A DNA stretch of 64,000 bases, taken from assembly GCA_016196035.1 (NCBI GenBank), contig JACPYM010000123.1:1-64000 (forward strand), read 5' to 3'. The notes beneath the pieces are model-generated. The model saw only the letters and a list, made by a program, of their open reading frames with translations. It was not told the origin of the DNA and ran no database searches. Within the stretch, counting starts at the first letter, position 1; every line of letters starts with the position of its first letter. Made by a program: the position numbers and the translations under genes. Positions 51,201 to 58,399 of this stretch are shown piece after piece. Origin of the DNA: Acidobacteriota bacterium (GTDB lineage: Bacteria > Acidobacteriota > Blastocatellia > RBC074).

Positions 51201-52263
51201 GGTCAACCAGCGTTTTCCAATTCGCCGGCTCAGCCAGCAAGGTGCCGCCGTTGGTAGCGGCGACGAAAATCACGCGCCCAAGCTGCGGCTTCCAGGGCGA
51301 AAGTGGCAACAGGTGTTCGATCAAACTGCGCGTCACCAAGCCGCCGCGACTGTGCGTGATGATGTCTATTTGCGGATTGAAGGGCCAAGCGTAGCCCTGC
51401 AACTGTTTGAGCAACTCGGTGGCGTTGGCTAACGGGTCTTCGCTCAAGGTCTGGTGGTCGAAACCGATGACCGCGTCGTAATTGGCGCGCGCGCCCGCGA
51501 GAAACTTCTGCCCCCAGGGCGTGGCGGCCAGCGCGCCAAAGCCGCCAATCGTGCTGCTGAAGGTACCGTGAATAAACAGCAACAGCCGCGCGGGCCGGTC
51601 AGCGGGCAACTTGAGCGTCGCCAGATCACTGACCAGCGGCCATTGCTGCGGATCATCCCCAGCCAAATTGACAAGGCCGGTTCGCACGTTCCGTTCCAGG
51701 TATTTGATGGCATTGCCCACGGCGATGCGGGCGGCGAATTTAAGCACATAGCCTTTGACCGTGCCCCAAACGAAGTTGCTGACGATGCCACGCTTGGCTG
51801 TCCCGCGCGTCGGCGCGGCAGGCGCGGCAGGGCCGGGCAAGTCAATGCTGAAGGTGGCTTGGCGCGCAGGCGCCGGGCCGCGCTGGCCGCCGCGTGCGCG
51901 CGGTGCGGCTTGCGCGTCAGGAAATTGCCAGGTGTACATGCCGTCCTGTTCCAACAAAAGTACGGCGTCTTCATTCGCGGCCAGCGGAACGTCAAAAGCC
52001 GCCCGGCCCGTGGTCGCAGCCCGCGTCTTCGGCGCGGCGCTCGGCGTCAAATCGAATTGATCGAATAGTCGCATCTCTTGTTGTTCGAGCGCCGCGAGCA
52101 AGGGGTCGCTTTCCCCAGCGGACGGCGGCAGCGGAATAGCGCCCCTCAGGCTGCCAGGGTTGATGCGGCGCGTTCGCGGCGGCGTGACAGCAACTGCATC
52201 GCCAAGCTGATAATCGTCAGGAAGAGTGATTTGCAAACCGCTTGCGCGGCTGATGCTGGCCAT
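48220..52263 (-). CDS. Lipase-like alpha/beta-hydrolase fused to CHAT caspase-like protease
   Basis: A 1347-aa protein without a signal peptide, start supported by AAAGGAG. N-terminal 1-160: unknown, Pro/Arg-rich. Residues about 215-560: alpha/beta hydrolase with oxyanion HGTFSS (232-237) and nucleophile elbow THSRGG (S305). Residues 560-760: beta/alpha region. About 770-860: Gly/Arg/Pro-rich linker. 870-1010: beta-rich domain. 1030-1347: CHAT protease with catalytic His in FACHGAAE (H1204) and Cys in LNACQAGRAG (C1258). CHAT proteases act in programmed death and antiphage systems by cleaving partner proteins; a lipase on the same chain could damage membranes. No partner gene or sensor is adjacent. 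It converges with the DUF362 pair. Confidence 0.88.
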   Translation of the reverse strand: MASISRASGLQITLPDDYQLGDAVAVTPPRTRRINPGSLRGAIPLPPSAGESDPLLAALEQQEMRLFDQFDLTPSAAPKTRAATTGRAAFDVPLAANEDAVLLLEQDGMYTWQFPDAQAAPRARGGQRGPAPARQATFSIDLPGPAAPAAPTRGTAKRGIVSNFVWGTVKGYVLKFAARIAVGNAIKYLERNVRTGLVNLAGDDPQQWPLVSDLATLKLPADRPARLLLFIHGTFSSTIGGFGALAATPWGQKFLAGARANYDAVIGFDHQTLSEDPLANATELLKQLQGYAWPFNPQIDIITHSRGGLVTRSLIEHLLPLSPWKPQLGRVIFVAATNGGTLLAEPANWKTLVDLYTNLVVGACKLLKLLPQVNVAALVLSEAVQSLGAFVKYAATHTISDSAAPGLAAMEPAGAFVTKLNETQPGQPTIQQSNYFAITAQFKAQLDGDHQPSELPKRLLQMLGTGFMSELMKEANDLVVNTASMIAIDPQAGKFIKDSLDFSANPQVYHTNYFVQPRVTDVLARWLGLLEPRPASPPSPAVTRGGRRGIATDLAPVPERPGALAAVAAAQRIGQAGEAAKAPLPAAVDTDIIVVDADVMLAAELRQRLETQVASFVVLRRAHYGDVLNYAFTYEQIFQELKPNDQRTLSIALGLREEDASQPRTVNQPLTLAAAPQKCRETAGRGVVIADGRPVGVVAETVELRTTAQLVALAQKLAKPTPPTSANKPLERAEAQRAMPTFLSLEGLSGYIGGGGVSSIVPAGRGPRAIELPAARPRGRRGMREDAGDSGGDELLAGEGGGGGEFDAPAGRTRGGRTTRGGGATPVAPPTTRAKPPKQAPAAAAPTETCYFHAEMDEEVVVKRATTVEVLISREVIERATGVAAAGGQAVIEATKRIIVQAIPKQNFELLDEGRAEIEPPAPGAPQQLYFDLKATNVGDGEVWIVARQGQVPLITLQLKPQIVKTKSGATAKTAASQTVTPAPPLKEALHQLRIIELLRGNQTSFMYELQSPDLGLFESFESKSFVGDRGQYVADLYQKIEDRWLSSAQDFDDFNAELRAFGAELLDELLPEKLQQRLWEHRDKIRSIQVISTEPFIPWELVHLKEPGQPLPAETHFLGQMGLVRWLHEAGFWPPDKLLIRKDRARYVVPDYPDPRLTLAATQAEAKFLKAKFRATPVVPKSGEVRKLLGQPGAFDLLHFACHGAAETNNITGAQLLLEGRIENGQYITDALTATVTEQFANLKGPDNRPMIVLNACQAGRAGYKLTGLGGFAQAFLKRGAGVFIGALWAVGDDPARGFTEELYTQLLKGATLAEATIQAREQARTAQEATWLAYAVYGHPHLQIG

Positions 52264-52373
52264 GGAATGCTCCTTTCGAGTGAGTGTGGTTGGGTTAACG
52301 CCGAGCTACACGTCGCGGCAGATATTTCCAATGCAAGTGAATTGGACTTCAAACTATTCTGTGACTGACTGCT

Positions 52374-53078
52374 TCATCTCAAGCGTAACGTGCCAAACGC
52401 TTCCGGCGTGTGGTAATTGTCGCTGTTGGTCGGTTGCCACGCGATGCGTTTGCGGTTGGGCGGCGGCCCCTGGAAGCGGTAAAAATTGACGCGCAGTTCG
52501 TTGCCGGCTTTCGGCGCGCGCTTGTCCAGTTTGTCATAGGGGATGCGCATCGCACCGTACCAAACCTTTTTCTCTTTGACGATTTGCGCTTTGACTTCGT
52601 AGCCGGAGTTCCAGCCAACGTCGTGATTCACGGGCGTTGAGCCACGATCAATGTCGAGGTCAACCCATTCGCCCTGCGGCGAGACTTGAAATTCGGTGTA
52701 GCGCTTGATGTTGGCGAAATCGCTGCCGATGAAAGCTTCGGCCACGTCCCATTCCCACAGCTTGTTGGTTTCGGTTGTCGTCGAAGGGTTGGCTTTCAAG
52801 AACAGTTCTTCATAAGGACAGATAAACAGCAAGTACAGATTTTTGTCCGTCCAGCGCGCGCGAATCTCGGTGCGATGCCCCGGCGTCAGTTCGCCGCGCG
52901 GGCCGCGTTCCGAAAAAACGCCCTTGACCGACTTCCAGTTTGGATCATTCGGGTCGGCCTTGAGCGCGAAATCGGCTTTGGCATGATAGCTGTTGATGAC
53001 GTTGGCGGCTTGCGCCCAGCCCGTGGTCGCCAGCAACAATACGAGCCCAAGCGTTGGTAGATTGCAGCGAAGTTTCAT
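52374..53078 (-). CDS. CBM9/DOMON-like secreted carbohydrate-binding protein
   Basis: A 234-aa protein with a signal peptide (about 1-24, ending WAQA). The rest resembles a family-9 carbohydrate-binding-like domain: WTDKNLYLLFICPYEELF, WEWDVAEAFIGSDFANI, YTEFQVSPQGEWVDLDID, and a C-terminal FYRFQGPPPNRKRIAWQPT. These beta-sandwich modules bind sugars or heme; free-standing forms are common in Acidobacteria and Bacteroidetes. It is divergent from the ApbE gene. Confidence 0.78.
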   Translation of the reverse strand: MKLRCNLPTLGLVLLLATTGWAQAANVINSYHAKADFALKADPNDPNWKSVKGVFSERGPRGELTPGHRTEIRARWTDKNLYLLFICPYEELFLKANPSTTTETNKLWEWDVAEAFIGSDFANIKRYTEFQVSPQGEWVDLDIDRGSTPVNHDVGWNSGYEVKAQIVKEKKVWYGAMRIPYDKLDKRAPKAGNELRVNFYRFQGPPPNRKRIAWQPTNSDNYHTPEAFGTLRLR

Positions 53079-53160
53079 TGGGTTTGCTCCTGATGGTTGG
53101 TTTAACGCGCGGCATCATCGCCCAAGCCGCCGTGAGTCGCAAGATGGACAAGCAAATACA

Positions 53161-53351
53161 AGCTCCAACGGAGCGCGATACGAAAGCCCGGGGCAACGCC
53201 CTGGGTGGGGTGATCAAAATTGAGAAAGCCCTGAAGGGACGCAATAATCACGCGCTATTGCGCCCTTTCGGGGCTTGGTTAAACAGCACGACTTACCAGG
53301 GGCGCCGCTTCGCCTGCCCCTGGCTTTCGTATTGCGCCCCGTTGGGGCTTG
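53161..53351. repeat. Intergenic repeat overlapping the 5' end of the ApbE gene
   Basis: Left arm from 53161 (AGCTCCAACGGAGCGCGATA) and right arm ending 53351 (complement AAGCCCCAACGGGGCGCAATAC) are imperfect complements; both contain ATACGAAAGCC and GGGGCA parts, and the inside repeats GCCCTGAAGGGACGC. The right edge provides the probable TTG start of the ApbE frame. Frame openness across the repeat is probably incidental. Confidence 0.8.
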
Positions 53352-54334
53352 TCTCGCTCGTTTGTTTAGCCATCTTCGCTTCCCTTCCAATAACCAACGC
53401 TCGTGAACTAATCCGTTACGAAGACAGCCGCGTCTCGATGGCTTCCACCTACACCATCGTTGTGTATGGCCGCGACACCCAAACGTCGCGCCTCGCCGTC
53501 AATGCCGCCTTTGACGAAGTTGACCGCCTTGACCGGCTGATGAGCCATTACAAACCCGCCAGCCCACTCTCACGCCTGAACCGCGAGGCCGCTCAACAGT
53601 CGGTCAAAACCGAAGCCGAACTCTTTGACTTCCTGACCGAATGTTTACGCTACAGCCGCGCGTCTGACGGCGCGTTCGACATCACGGTCGGCGCGCTGAT
53701 GAAAGCCTGGGGCTTCTTTCGCGGCGAAGGGCGGATGCCCAGTGACGCTGAACTTGCCATCGCCCGCGCGCGCACTGGCTATCAGCACCTGCGCTTGAAT
53801 CCGACCGACCGCACCGTCAGCTTTGCCACATCCGGTCTCGAACTCGATCTGGGTGGCATCGCCAAAGGCTACGCCGCAGATCGTGCCGTCGCCGTGCTCA
53901 AACAACACGGCATCCGCAGCGCGCTGGTCAGCGCCGGGGGCAGCACGATATACGGGTTGGGCACGCCGCCCGACCAAGTCGCTGGCTGGGAGGTTCAACT
54001 CCGAGACCCGCTCGATGCGCGCAAGACGGCGCTGACCGTGCGGCTGAAAGACCGCGCGTTGTCGGTGTCGGGCAATTACGAAAAGTTTTTTGAACTGGGC
54101 GGTGTGCGCTACTCGCACATTATGGATCCGCGCACCGGGCGGCCTGTGCCGGACATGCTTTCTGTCGCGGTGTTGACGGCTGACGGCACGGCGGGCGATG
54201 CGCTCGACAATGTGTTTTACGTGCAAGGCGTCGCGTGGAGCCGCGCGCATCTGGCGGACTGGCCGGGCACTGAGGTTTACTTTTTCCTGCCGCAAGCGGG
54301 CGGCAAATGGACACTCACGCACTTACCGGATTGA
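53342..54334 (+). CDS. apbE: FAD:protein FMN transferase (ApbE family)
   Basis: About 330 aa. The open frame runs further upstream through the repeat at 53161-53351; the first plausible start is TTG at 53342, followed by a signal-peptide-like stretch (LGLVSLVCLAIFASL). The enzyme covers the rest: ASTYTIVVYGRD, DEVDRLDRLMSHYKPASPLS, DLGGIAKGYAADRA, SAGGSTIYGLG, and SHIMDPRTGRPVPDM, the Mg/FAD-binding end. It transfers FMN to Thr of flavoproteins such as NqrB/NqrC or RnfG. The repeat may have replaced the native 5' end. No NQR or RNF genes are visible here. Confidence 0.85.
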   Translation: MGLVSLVCLAIFASLPITNARELIRYEDSRVSMASTYTIVVYGRDTQTSRLAVNAAFDEVDRLDRLMSHYKPASPLSRLNREAAQQSVKTEAELFDFLTECLRYSRASDGAFDITVGALMKAWGFFRGEGRMPSDAELAIARARTGYQHLRLNPTDRTVSFATSGLELDLGGIAKGYAADRAVAVLKQHGIRSALVSAGGSTIYGLGTPPDQVAGWEVQLRDPLDARKTALTVRLKDRALSVSGNYEKFFELGGVRYSHIMDPRTGRPVPDMLSVAVLTADGTAGDALDNVFYVQGVAWSRAHLADWPGTEVYFFLPQAGGKWTLTHLPD

Positions 54335-54417
54335 CCCTGCGGCGAACCGGCCAGCAAGTTGACTTCCCTGCCTTGGGCGGCTAATTTGACGCCTCTTTCA
54401 AATCATCCATCACAACT

Positions 54418-54690
54418 ATGGTCGCACGTCGTTTCATCATCTCCGGCTCTGTACAAGGCGTAGGCTATCGCTTCTTTGCGATGCGTGCCGCTGCGCGCTA
54501 TCAGGTGCACGGCACGGTGCGCAACCTGCCCGATGGCCGCGTCGAAGTCGTGGCCGAAGGCGACCGCGACGAGATGGATGAATTCAAAACCGATCTGACG
54601 GCAGGCCCGACGTTCGCCGTCGTCTCTGACATCGAAGAGACCGACCTGCCCGTCACGGGCCGCTACCGCGAATTCCGCATTGATCACTGA
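54418..54690 (+). CDS. acyP: Acylphosphatase
   Basis: A 90-aa protein of usual family length. It has the signature SGSVQGVGYRFFAM with the phosphate-binding Arg, and GTVRNLPDGRVEVVAEGD with the catalytic Asn. It hydrolyses acyl phosphates such as acetyl phosphate or carbamoyl phosphate in the cytoplasm. It sits 24 nt before apt and 83 nt after ApbE on the same strand. Confidence 0.93.
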   Translation: MVARRFIISGSVQGVGYRFFAMRAAARYQVHGTVRNLPDGRVEVVAEGDRDEMDEFKTDLTAGPTFAVVSDIEETDLPVTGRYREFRIDH

Positions 54691-54714
54691 TTCCGAAAAG
54701 GAGCTTCCCAATTC

Positions 54715-55260
54715 ATGTCCGCTGTTGATCCCGCCATCGAAAAAGAACTGAAAGCCCTGATCCGCGAAGTCCCCGACTTCCCCAAACCCGGCATTCTGTT
54801 TTACGACATCACGACGCTGCTCAAACATCCGGCGGGCCTGAAAACCGCGCTCGATCAATTGACGGCCAAATACCAGGGCCACGCCATTGACACCGTCATC
54901 GGCATCGAATCGCGCGGCTTCATCTTTGCGCCTTACATCGCCGCGCAACTCGGCGCTGGCTTCGTGCCCGTGCGCAAACCCAAGAAGCTGCCCGCCGAAT
55001 GCGAGAGCGTTAGTTACGATCTCGAATACGGCAGCGACACATTGCAAATCCACAAAGACGCCATCGGCACGGGCCACAACGTCATTATCGTAGACGACCT
55101 GCTCGCCACCGGCGGCACTGCCAAAGCCGTCACCCAACTGGTCGAAAAACTTGGCGGCAACGTCGTCGGCCTGTCGTTCATGGTCGAACTCGAATTTCTG
55201 CCCGGTCGCGCCAAGCTCGCTGGTTATGATGTCTTCTCGCTGCTAAAATACGCCGCGTAA
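54715..55260 (+). CDS. apt: Adenine phosphoribosyltransferase
   Basis: A 181-aa protein matching Apt over its whole length: [48 protein letters not shown], and the PRPP loop [16 protein letters not shown]. It converts adenine and PRPP to AMP (purine salvage). AAAGGAG lies upstream of the ATG. The tRNA-Arg gene follows 11 nt after the stop. Confidence 0.96.
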   Translation: MSAVDPAIEKELKALIREVPDFPKPGILFYDITTLLKHPAGLKTALDQLTAKYQGHAIDTVIGIESRGFIFAPYIAAQLGAGFVPVRKPKKLPAECESVSYDLEYGSDTLQIHKDAIGTGHNVIIVDDLLATGGTAKAVTQLVEKLGGNVVGLSFMVELEFLPGRAKLAGYDVFSLLKYAA

Positions 55261-55271
55261 TTTGATAGCTC

Positions 55272-55345
<74 letters not shown>

Positions 55346-55503
55346 TTAAGGAATTCAACAACTTACCGTCAGACAATATGCATGCAATTGGCAGCGATGC
55401 CACATTGAATGCCACATTGCCTGATTTTATTTTTCCCTCAGTCATCACTGACCTTCTGCTTTTTCAATCCTGTTTTCGTTTTTCTTTAGAGGCACCTGTC
55501 TCT
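55346..55503. other. Junction between tRNA-Arg and the integrated element
   Basis: AT-richer than the preceding genes, including CATTGAATGCCACATTG direct-repeat-like words. A minus-strand open frame runs from here across the tRNA (reading GLEPAAYCLGGSRSIH antisense to the tRNA), which is typical of att regions and is not taken as a gene. No integrase is seen at this end; it may lie beyond 64000 or be lost. Confidence 0.45.
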
Positions 55504-55803
55504 TCAGGCAGCTCCCAGTGTGTTTTGAATCATTGACCGTAATTCCTCTATAAAACCCTCTTTTTCTTTTTTATTTACGGCTATGGCCGCAAGCAGGTCT
55601 TCATTGCTTCTGGCAGCTTGGTCTAAAAGGCCAAGTAATCGCTCCTTATCTGGGAAAGGAGGTTTACTTGCAATGATCGCTTTGTGCTGAGTTATGGCGT
55701 CAGCCTCTTGCTGACAAAATTCAATTTCCTTTTCCATCCGATCAATACCGAGAATCTCATAGAAAGTTTGGGGCTGGTCGGAATCGTTTTTATGTTGGCT
55801 CAT
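55504..55803 (-). CDS. Small helical protein of the integrated element, unknown
   Basis: A 99-aa protein starting MSQHKNDSDQPQTFYEILG behind AAGGAAG. It is predicted mostly helical and acidic/basic in blocks (DRMEKEIEFCQQEADAITQH, DKERLLGLLDQAARSNEDLL). No family recognised. Codon use is AT-richer than the chromosomal genes to the left, which suits foreign origin. It follows the HTH gene on the same strand after 69 nt. Confidence 0.6.
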   Translation of the reverse strand: MSQHKNDSDQPQTFYEILGIDRMEKEIEFCQQEADAITQHKAIIASKPPFPDKERLLGLLDQAARSNEDLLAAIAVNKKEKEGFIEELRSMIQNTLGAA

Positions 55804-55872
55804 ATTGTTCTTCCTTTGTGAATTATAGTTGTGCATCATCGCGCTTAATAGTTAAGAGCAATTGGATCCCCT

Positions 55873-56184
55873 TTACTTCCCTTTCGCCTTACTATCTCGC
55901 TTCTTTGCCGTTGGCTTCGTCTCGGCTGCGCCGGTTTTGGCCTTCTTCGTCTTGGCGTTCACCGGCGCAGATTCGCGTGTTACTTCTATAGCCTCGGCTT
56001 CATCAGTTTTTTTGGGACGGCCTGGCTTACCATAAATGGTGACGTTGGCCAGTGCCGATTCTTGAATAACGTACTCTCGCCCTATCTGTTGCGCAGCAAG
56101 CTTGCCCTCGTAAATCAGTGCAAGGATGCGCCGAACGCTCACACCCAACTTATCTGCTGCCTGTTGTGTTCCGAGTAGGTTCAT
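55873..56184 (-). CDS. Excisionase/MerR-type HTH DNA-binding protein
   Basis: A 103-aa protein. Residues 1-50 are a winged-HTH of the excisionase/MerR class (LLGTQQAADKLGVSVRRILA, then LIYEGKLAAQQIGREYVI). The remaining half is Lys/Ala-rich and basic (KTKKAKTGAAETKPTAKKRD). No Shine-Dalgarno site precedes the ATG; the promoter at 56191-56219 would start transcription at or next to the ATG, so the mRNA may be leaderless. It could be the directionality factor or repressor of the element and may act on the divergent promoter region beside it. Confidence 0.72.
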   Translation of the reverse strand: MNLLGTQQAADKLGVSVRRILALIYEGKLAAQQIGREYVIQESALANVTIYGKPGRPKKTDEAEAIEVTRESAPVNAKTKKAKTGAAETKPTAKKRDSKAKGK

Positions 56185-56190
56185 ACATGT

Positions 56191-56219
56191 CTTATAGCGG
56201 AAAAAAAAAGTTCCGTCAA
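56191..56219 (-). promoter_or_regulatory. Sigma70-type promoter, leftward
   Basis: On the minus strand: TTGACG (56219-56214), 17-bp spacer containing nine T, TATAAG (56196-56191). The ATG of the HTH gene begins only 6 nt after the -10 box, implying a leaderless transcript. The -35 box is a mirror image of that of the rightward promoter. Confidence 0.68.
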
Positions 56220-56232
56220 ACGACTATTTAGC

Positions 56233-56261
56233 TTGACGAAATATACCGACAGCCGTATATT
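56233..56261 (+). promoter_or_regulatory. Sigma70-type promoter, rightward
   Basis: TTGACG (56233-56238), 17-bp spacer, TATATT (56256-56261). It lies 41 nt before the SWIM gene start. CGTCAA and TTGACG of the two promoters form an inverted repeat with a 13-bp centre (56220-56232), a natural operator for a dimeric regulator. Confidence 0.68.
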
Positions 56262-56302
56262 ATTCCCGTCAGTTGGACATCACAAACGAAAGGTACACGG
56301 CA

Positions 56303-56680
56303 ATGATCAAACTGGAACGCGGCGACAAGATGAACAAGGCGATTGAAAGAGCGAAAGCGGTTCGCCCCTTCGTCAAATGGCTGGGTGAGCGCACCTACAC
56401 GGTGAGTTCCAGCGATGGTCAGCGCGTCTACATCGTGCGCTTCGTGGTTGCCAACGGTCACAAGCTGGCCGAATGCAACTGCAAGGCGGGCGAGGCTGGC
56501 ATGCTTTGCTACCACGTCGCCGCCGCAGCGGCGGTCAACATCGCGGTGGCTTCGATTCATCGGCAGGCTGAGCAATCAGCCGCGCCCGTGATCGAGACGA
56601 AGCCCGTCACGACAAGCAATGTGCGCTTCGTCAGCAACGGTCAATTGAGCGGCTGGTATTACGGCAGCGTGATGATCTGA
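56303..56680 (+). CDS. Small SWIM zinc-finger protein
   Basis: A 125-aa protein; ATG at 56303 with AAAGG upstream. A SWIM motif CxCx8CxH is present: CNCKAGEAGMLCYH. Around it are beta strands (RTYTVSSSDGQRVYIVRFVV) and a helix after the His. SWIM fingers bind DNA or proteins and occur in transposase-like and recombination-associated proteins. First gene behind the rightward promoter of the element. Confidence 0.75.
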   Translation: MIKLERGDKMNKAIERAKAVRPFVKWLGERTYTVSSSDGQRVYIVRFVVANGHKLAECNCKAGEAGMLCYHVAAAAAVNIAVASIHRQAEQSAAPVIETKPVTTSNVRFVSNGQLSGWYYGSVMI

Positions 56681-56754
56681 CGCGACGCAACGGGCTGGCG
56701 GTTCGCGCGCCAGCCTTTCCCCCAAACCCAAAGCAAAGAATGGAGAACCCAAAA

Positions 56755-57144
56755 ATGGAAATGGAAGTGGCAACGAAAACGAATACGCACCTTCGCATGG
56801 TGCCCAAACCGAAGGCCGCGCCCAAACTCACGGCGGATCAGCTCGTCAATCAGGTGGCAGAGCACACCTTTGAGGCGCTGAGCTATTGCTGGTTCACCAC
56901 ACGTCAGCGGCCTATGTCCGATGTGCCGATTGATCGGTTTATGACGGCGCTCTACCGCGTGACAGATGAGAGCGGAGCCATGTGGCAGCCGCTGGTGATG
57001 GCCTATCTCGCGCCGGTCATTTACGCGCTTGATGCTGAACTTGATGCCGCTGCGACGGGTCAGAAGATCAAGCCCGAAGTTTTGCAACGCGCCATCCGCG
57101 AAGCCCAAGTTGCGGCACTTGCTTCTTTGCGCGTTGGCGTTTAA
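56755..57144 (+). CDS. Unknown protein of the integrated element
   Basis: A 129-aa protein, start at ATG 56755 (GGAG 9 nt upstream); an in-frame ATG at 56740 is possible. A basic N-terminus (MVPKPKAAPKLTADQLV) precedes a helical body with FEALSYCWFTTRQRPMSDV and IREAQVAALASLRVGV. No family recognised. Same strand and operon-like spacing with the SWIM gene and the next small gene. Confidence 0.55.
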   Translation: MEMEVATKTNTHLRMVPKPKAAPKLTADQLVNQVAEHTFEALSYCWFTTRQRPMSDVPIDRFMTALYRVTDESGAMWQPLVMAYLAPVIYALDAELDAAATGQKIKPEVLQRAIREAQVAALASLRVGV

Positions 57145-57204
57145 CCGTGCTGGCCTGCCCCGCCAGCCATTACCACGAACTCGAATATAAACGGAGAAAA
57201 CAAG

Positions 57205-57450
57205 ATGCAAACTGAAATGACTTCCACGACTAACCCGTCTGTCGCGCAGGCCCGTGCGCTGCGCCCGGTGTATGAGCAGTTTACGCAAGCGACGGTCGCC
57301 TTGCTGTCTGACCCGGCGACCCCCGCCATCGTGCGGGATTACGCGATTGAAGCCGCCGTTTCAATTGGCAATGAGTTCGGTTTCCTCGGCGGGGAGTCTA
57401 CGGCTGATGCTGAGCGCTGCCTGCGTAGCGCGTTCGGCTCAATCTCATAA
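57205..57450 (+). CDS. Unknown small helical protein of the integrated element
   Basis: An 81-aa protein behind ACGGAGAA. Helical throughout: ARALRPVYEQFTQATVALLS, then DPATPAIVRDYAIEAAVSIG and ESTADAERCLRSAFG. No motif recognised. Followed by a hairpin at 57458-57491. Confidence 0.55.
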   Translation: MQTEMTSTTNPSVAQARALRPVYEQFTQATVALLSDPATPAIVRDYAIEAAVSIGNEFGFLGGESTADAERCLRSAFGSIS

Positions 57451-57457
57451 CGCGAAA

Positions 57458-57491
57458 GGGCTTTCCGAGTGCGTCTACACCAGGAAAGCCC
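57458..57491 (+). terminator. Possible hairpin terminator
   Basis: GGGCTTTCC (57458-57466) pairs with GGAAAGCCC (57483-57491), 8 nt after the stop of the 81-aa gene. The T-run is absent, so weak evidence for termination. Confidence 0.45.
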
Positions 57492-57578
57492 CTAACAACA
57501 ACCACACGCCGAAGCGCGCAGATGCTGCCTTCATTGTCATCCTACCGCTTCGGCCCTTCCCATTGAAAGGCAATTGAA

Positions 57579-58391
57579 ATGCAGTCCTATCAAGCTTATC
57601 AAACGAAGCAAACCCAATTTGAAGAACAGGCCGACAAAAAACACGAAACCACCGGCGCAATTGCCCATTGGCTTTTTCTTCTCATTGGCGCGGCGATCAG
57701 CGCGGGCGCGAGCTACTTCATTGGCCACAAGGGCATGGCGGGCAATGATTTCTACGAAAGCACCATCGGCGCGAAGAATGCAGCTTGGCTGGTCGTGTTT
57801 GCGTTGGATGGCTCATTTCTCGCGCTGGTCTATGGGATGGCCTCGTTTCTCAAAAGCAGCGAGCAACGCGAACTGGCTGGCCGTGCGTTGGTCGTGTTGA
57901 AGGTTATCTTGTGCCTGAACATCCTCGCCGCTTTCCTGCTGATTCAGCGCGCCAACGTCTTACCGTGGATTGAGAACTATACGGTCTACGGTTCCCCGCT
58001 GGTGATCGGCGCGGTGCTTTGGTTGTGGTCATCGCTCTACGCGAAACGACGCCAGAACGTGATGATGGCGAACGCGCTCGACACGCAAGCCACGCGCGAC
58101 GCGGCATGGGCGCAACAGTATCTGAATGATCAGGCCCGCAACCGCGAAGCCTACGATCTGGCTGCCAATTCACCCGCGATGAACGCGCTCCGCAATGCCG
58201 CTGCTCGACGGAAAGCCATTGAGGCTGTCGCGGCTGAATTCGCGCTGCCCTTTGCCGAAGCGGAGCGGATATACAGCGAGGCCGAACACGCGCGCATCAC
58301 GCCGCAGTCAACAGCGAAGCCTACAGCCGTCTGGCGCGGTGGCCAGCAAGTAGGCAACGGCGTGGATTGGGACTCAGCCCCAAAAGTCTAA
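57579..58391 (+). CDS. Four-TM membrane protein with cytoplasmic helical tail
   Basis: A 270-aa protein behind AAAGG. N-terminal 1-25 is Gln/Lys-rich; TM segments lie at about 29-48, 69-90, 103-121 and 135-152. The rest is helical and Ala/Arg-rich (RREAYDLAANSP-like, AARRKAIEAVAAEFALPFAE), ending in a Trp/Gly segment. No family recognised; similar four-TM proteins occur in conjugative and phage-like elements. Confidence 0.6.
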   Translation: MQSYQAYQTKQTQFEEQADKKHETTGAIAHWLFLLIGAAISAGASYFIGHKGMAGNDFYESTIGAKNAAWLVVFALDGSFLALVYGMASFLKSSEQRELAGRALVVLKVILCLNILAAFLLIQRANVLPWIENYTVYGSPLVIGAVLWLWSSLYAKRRQNVMMANALDTQATRDAAWAQQYLNDQARNREAYDLAANSPAMNALRNAAARRKAIEAVAAEFALPFAEAERIYSEAEHARITPQSTAKPTAVWRGGQQVGNGVDWDSAPKV

Positions 58392-58399
58392 GGCCGGTG

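Noticed and set aside
48220-55260. Larger defence island from the CHAT protein to apt
   Set aside because: Neighbours are a carbohydrate-binding protein, ApbE, acylphosphatase and apt, which are housekeeping or secreted functions; no other defence gene is seen.
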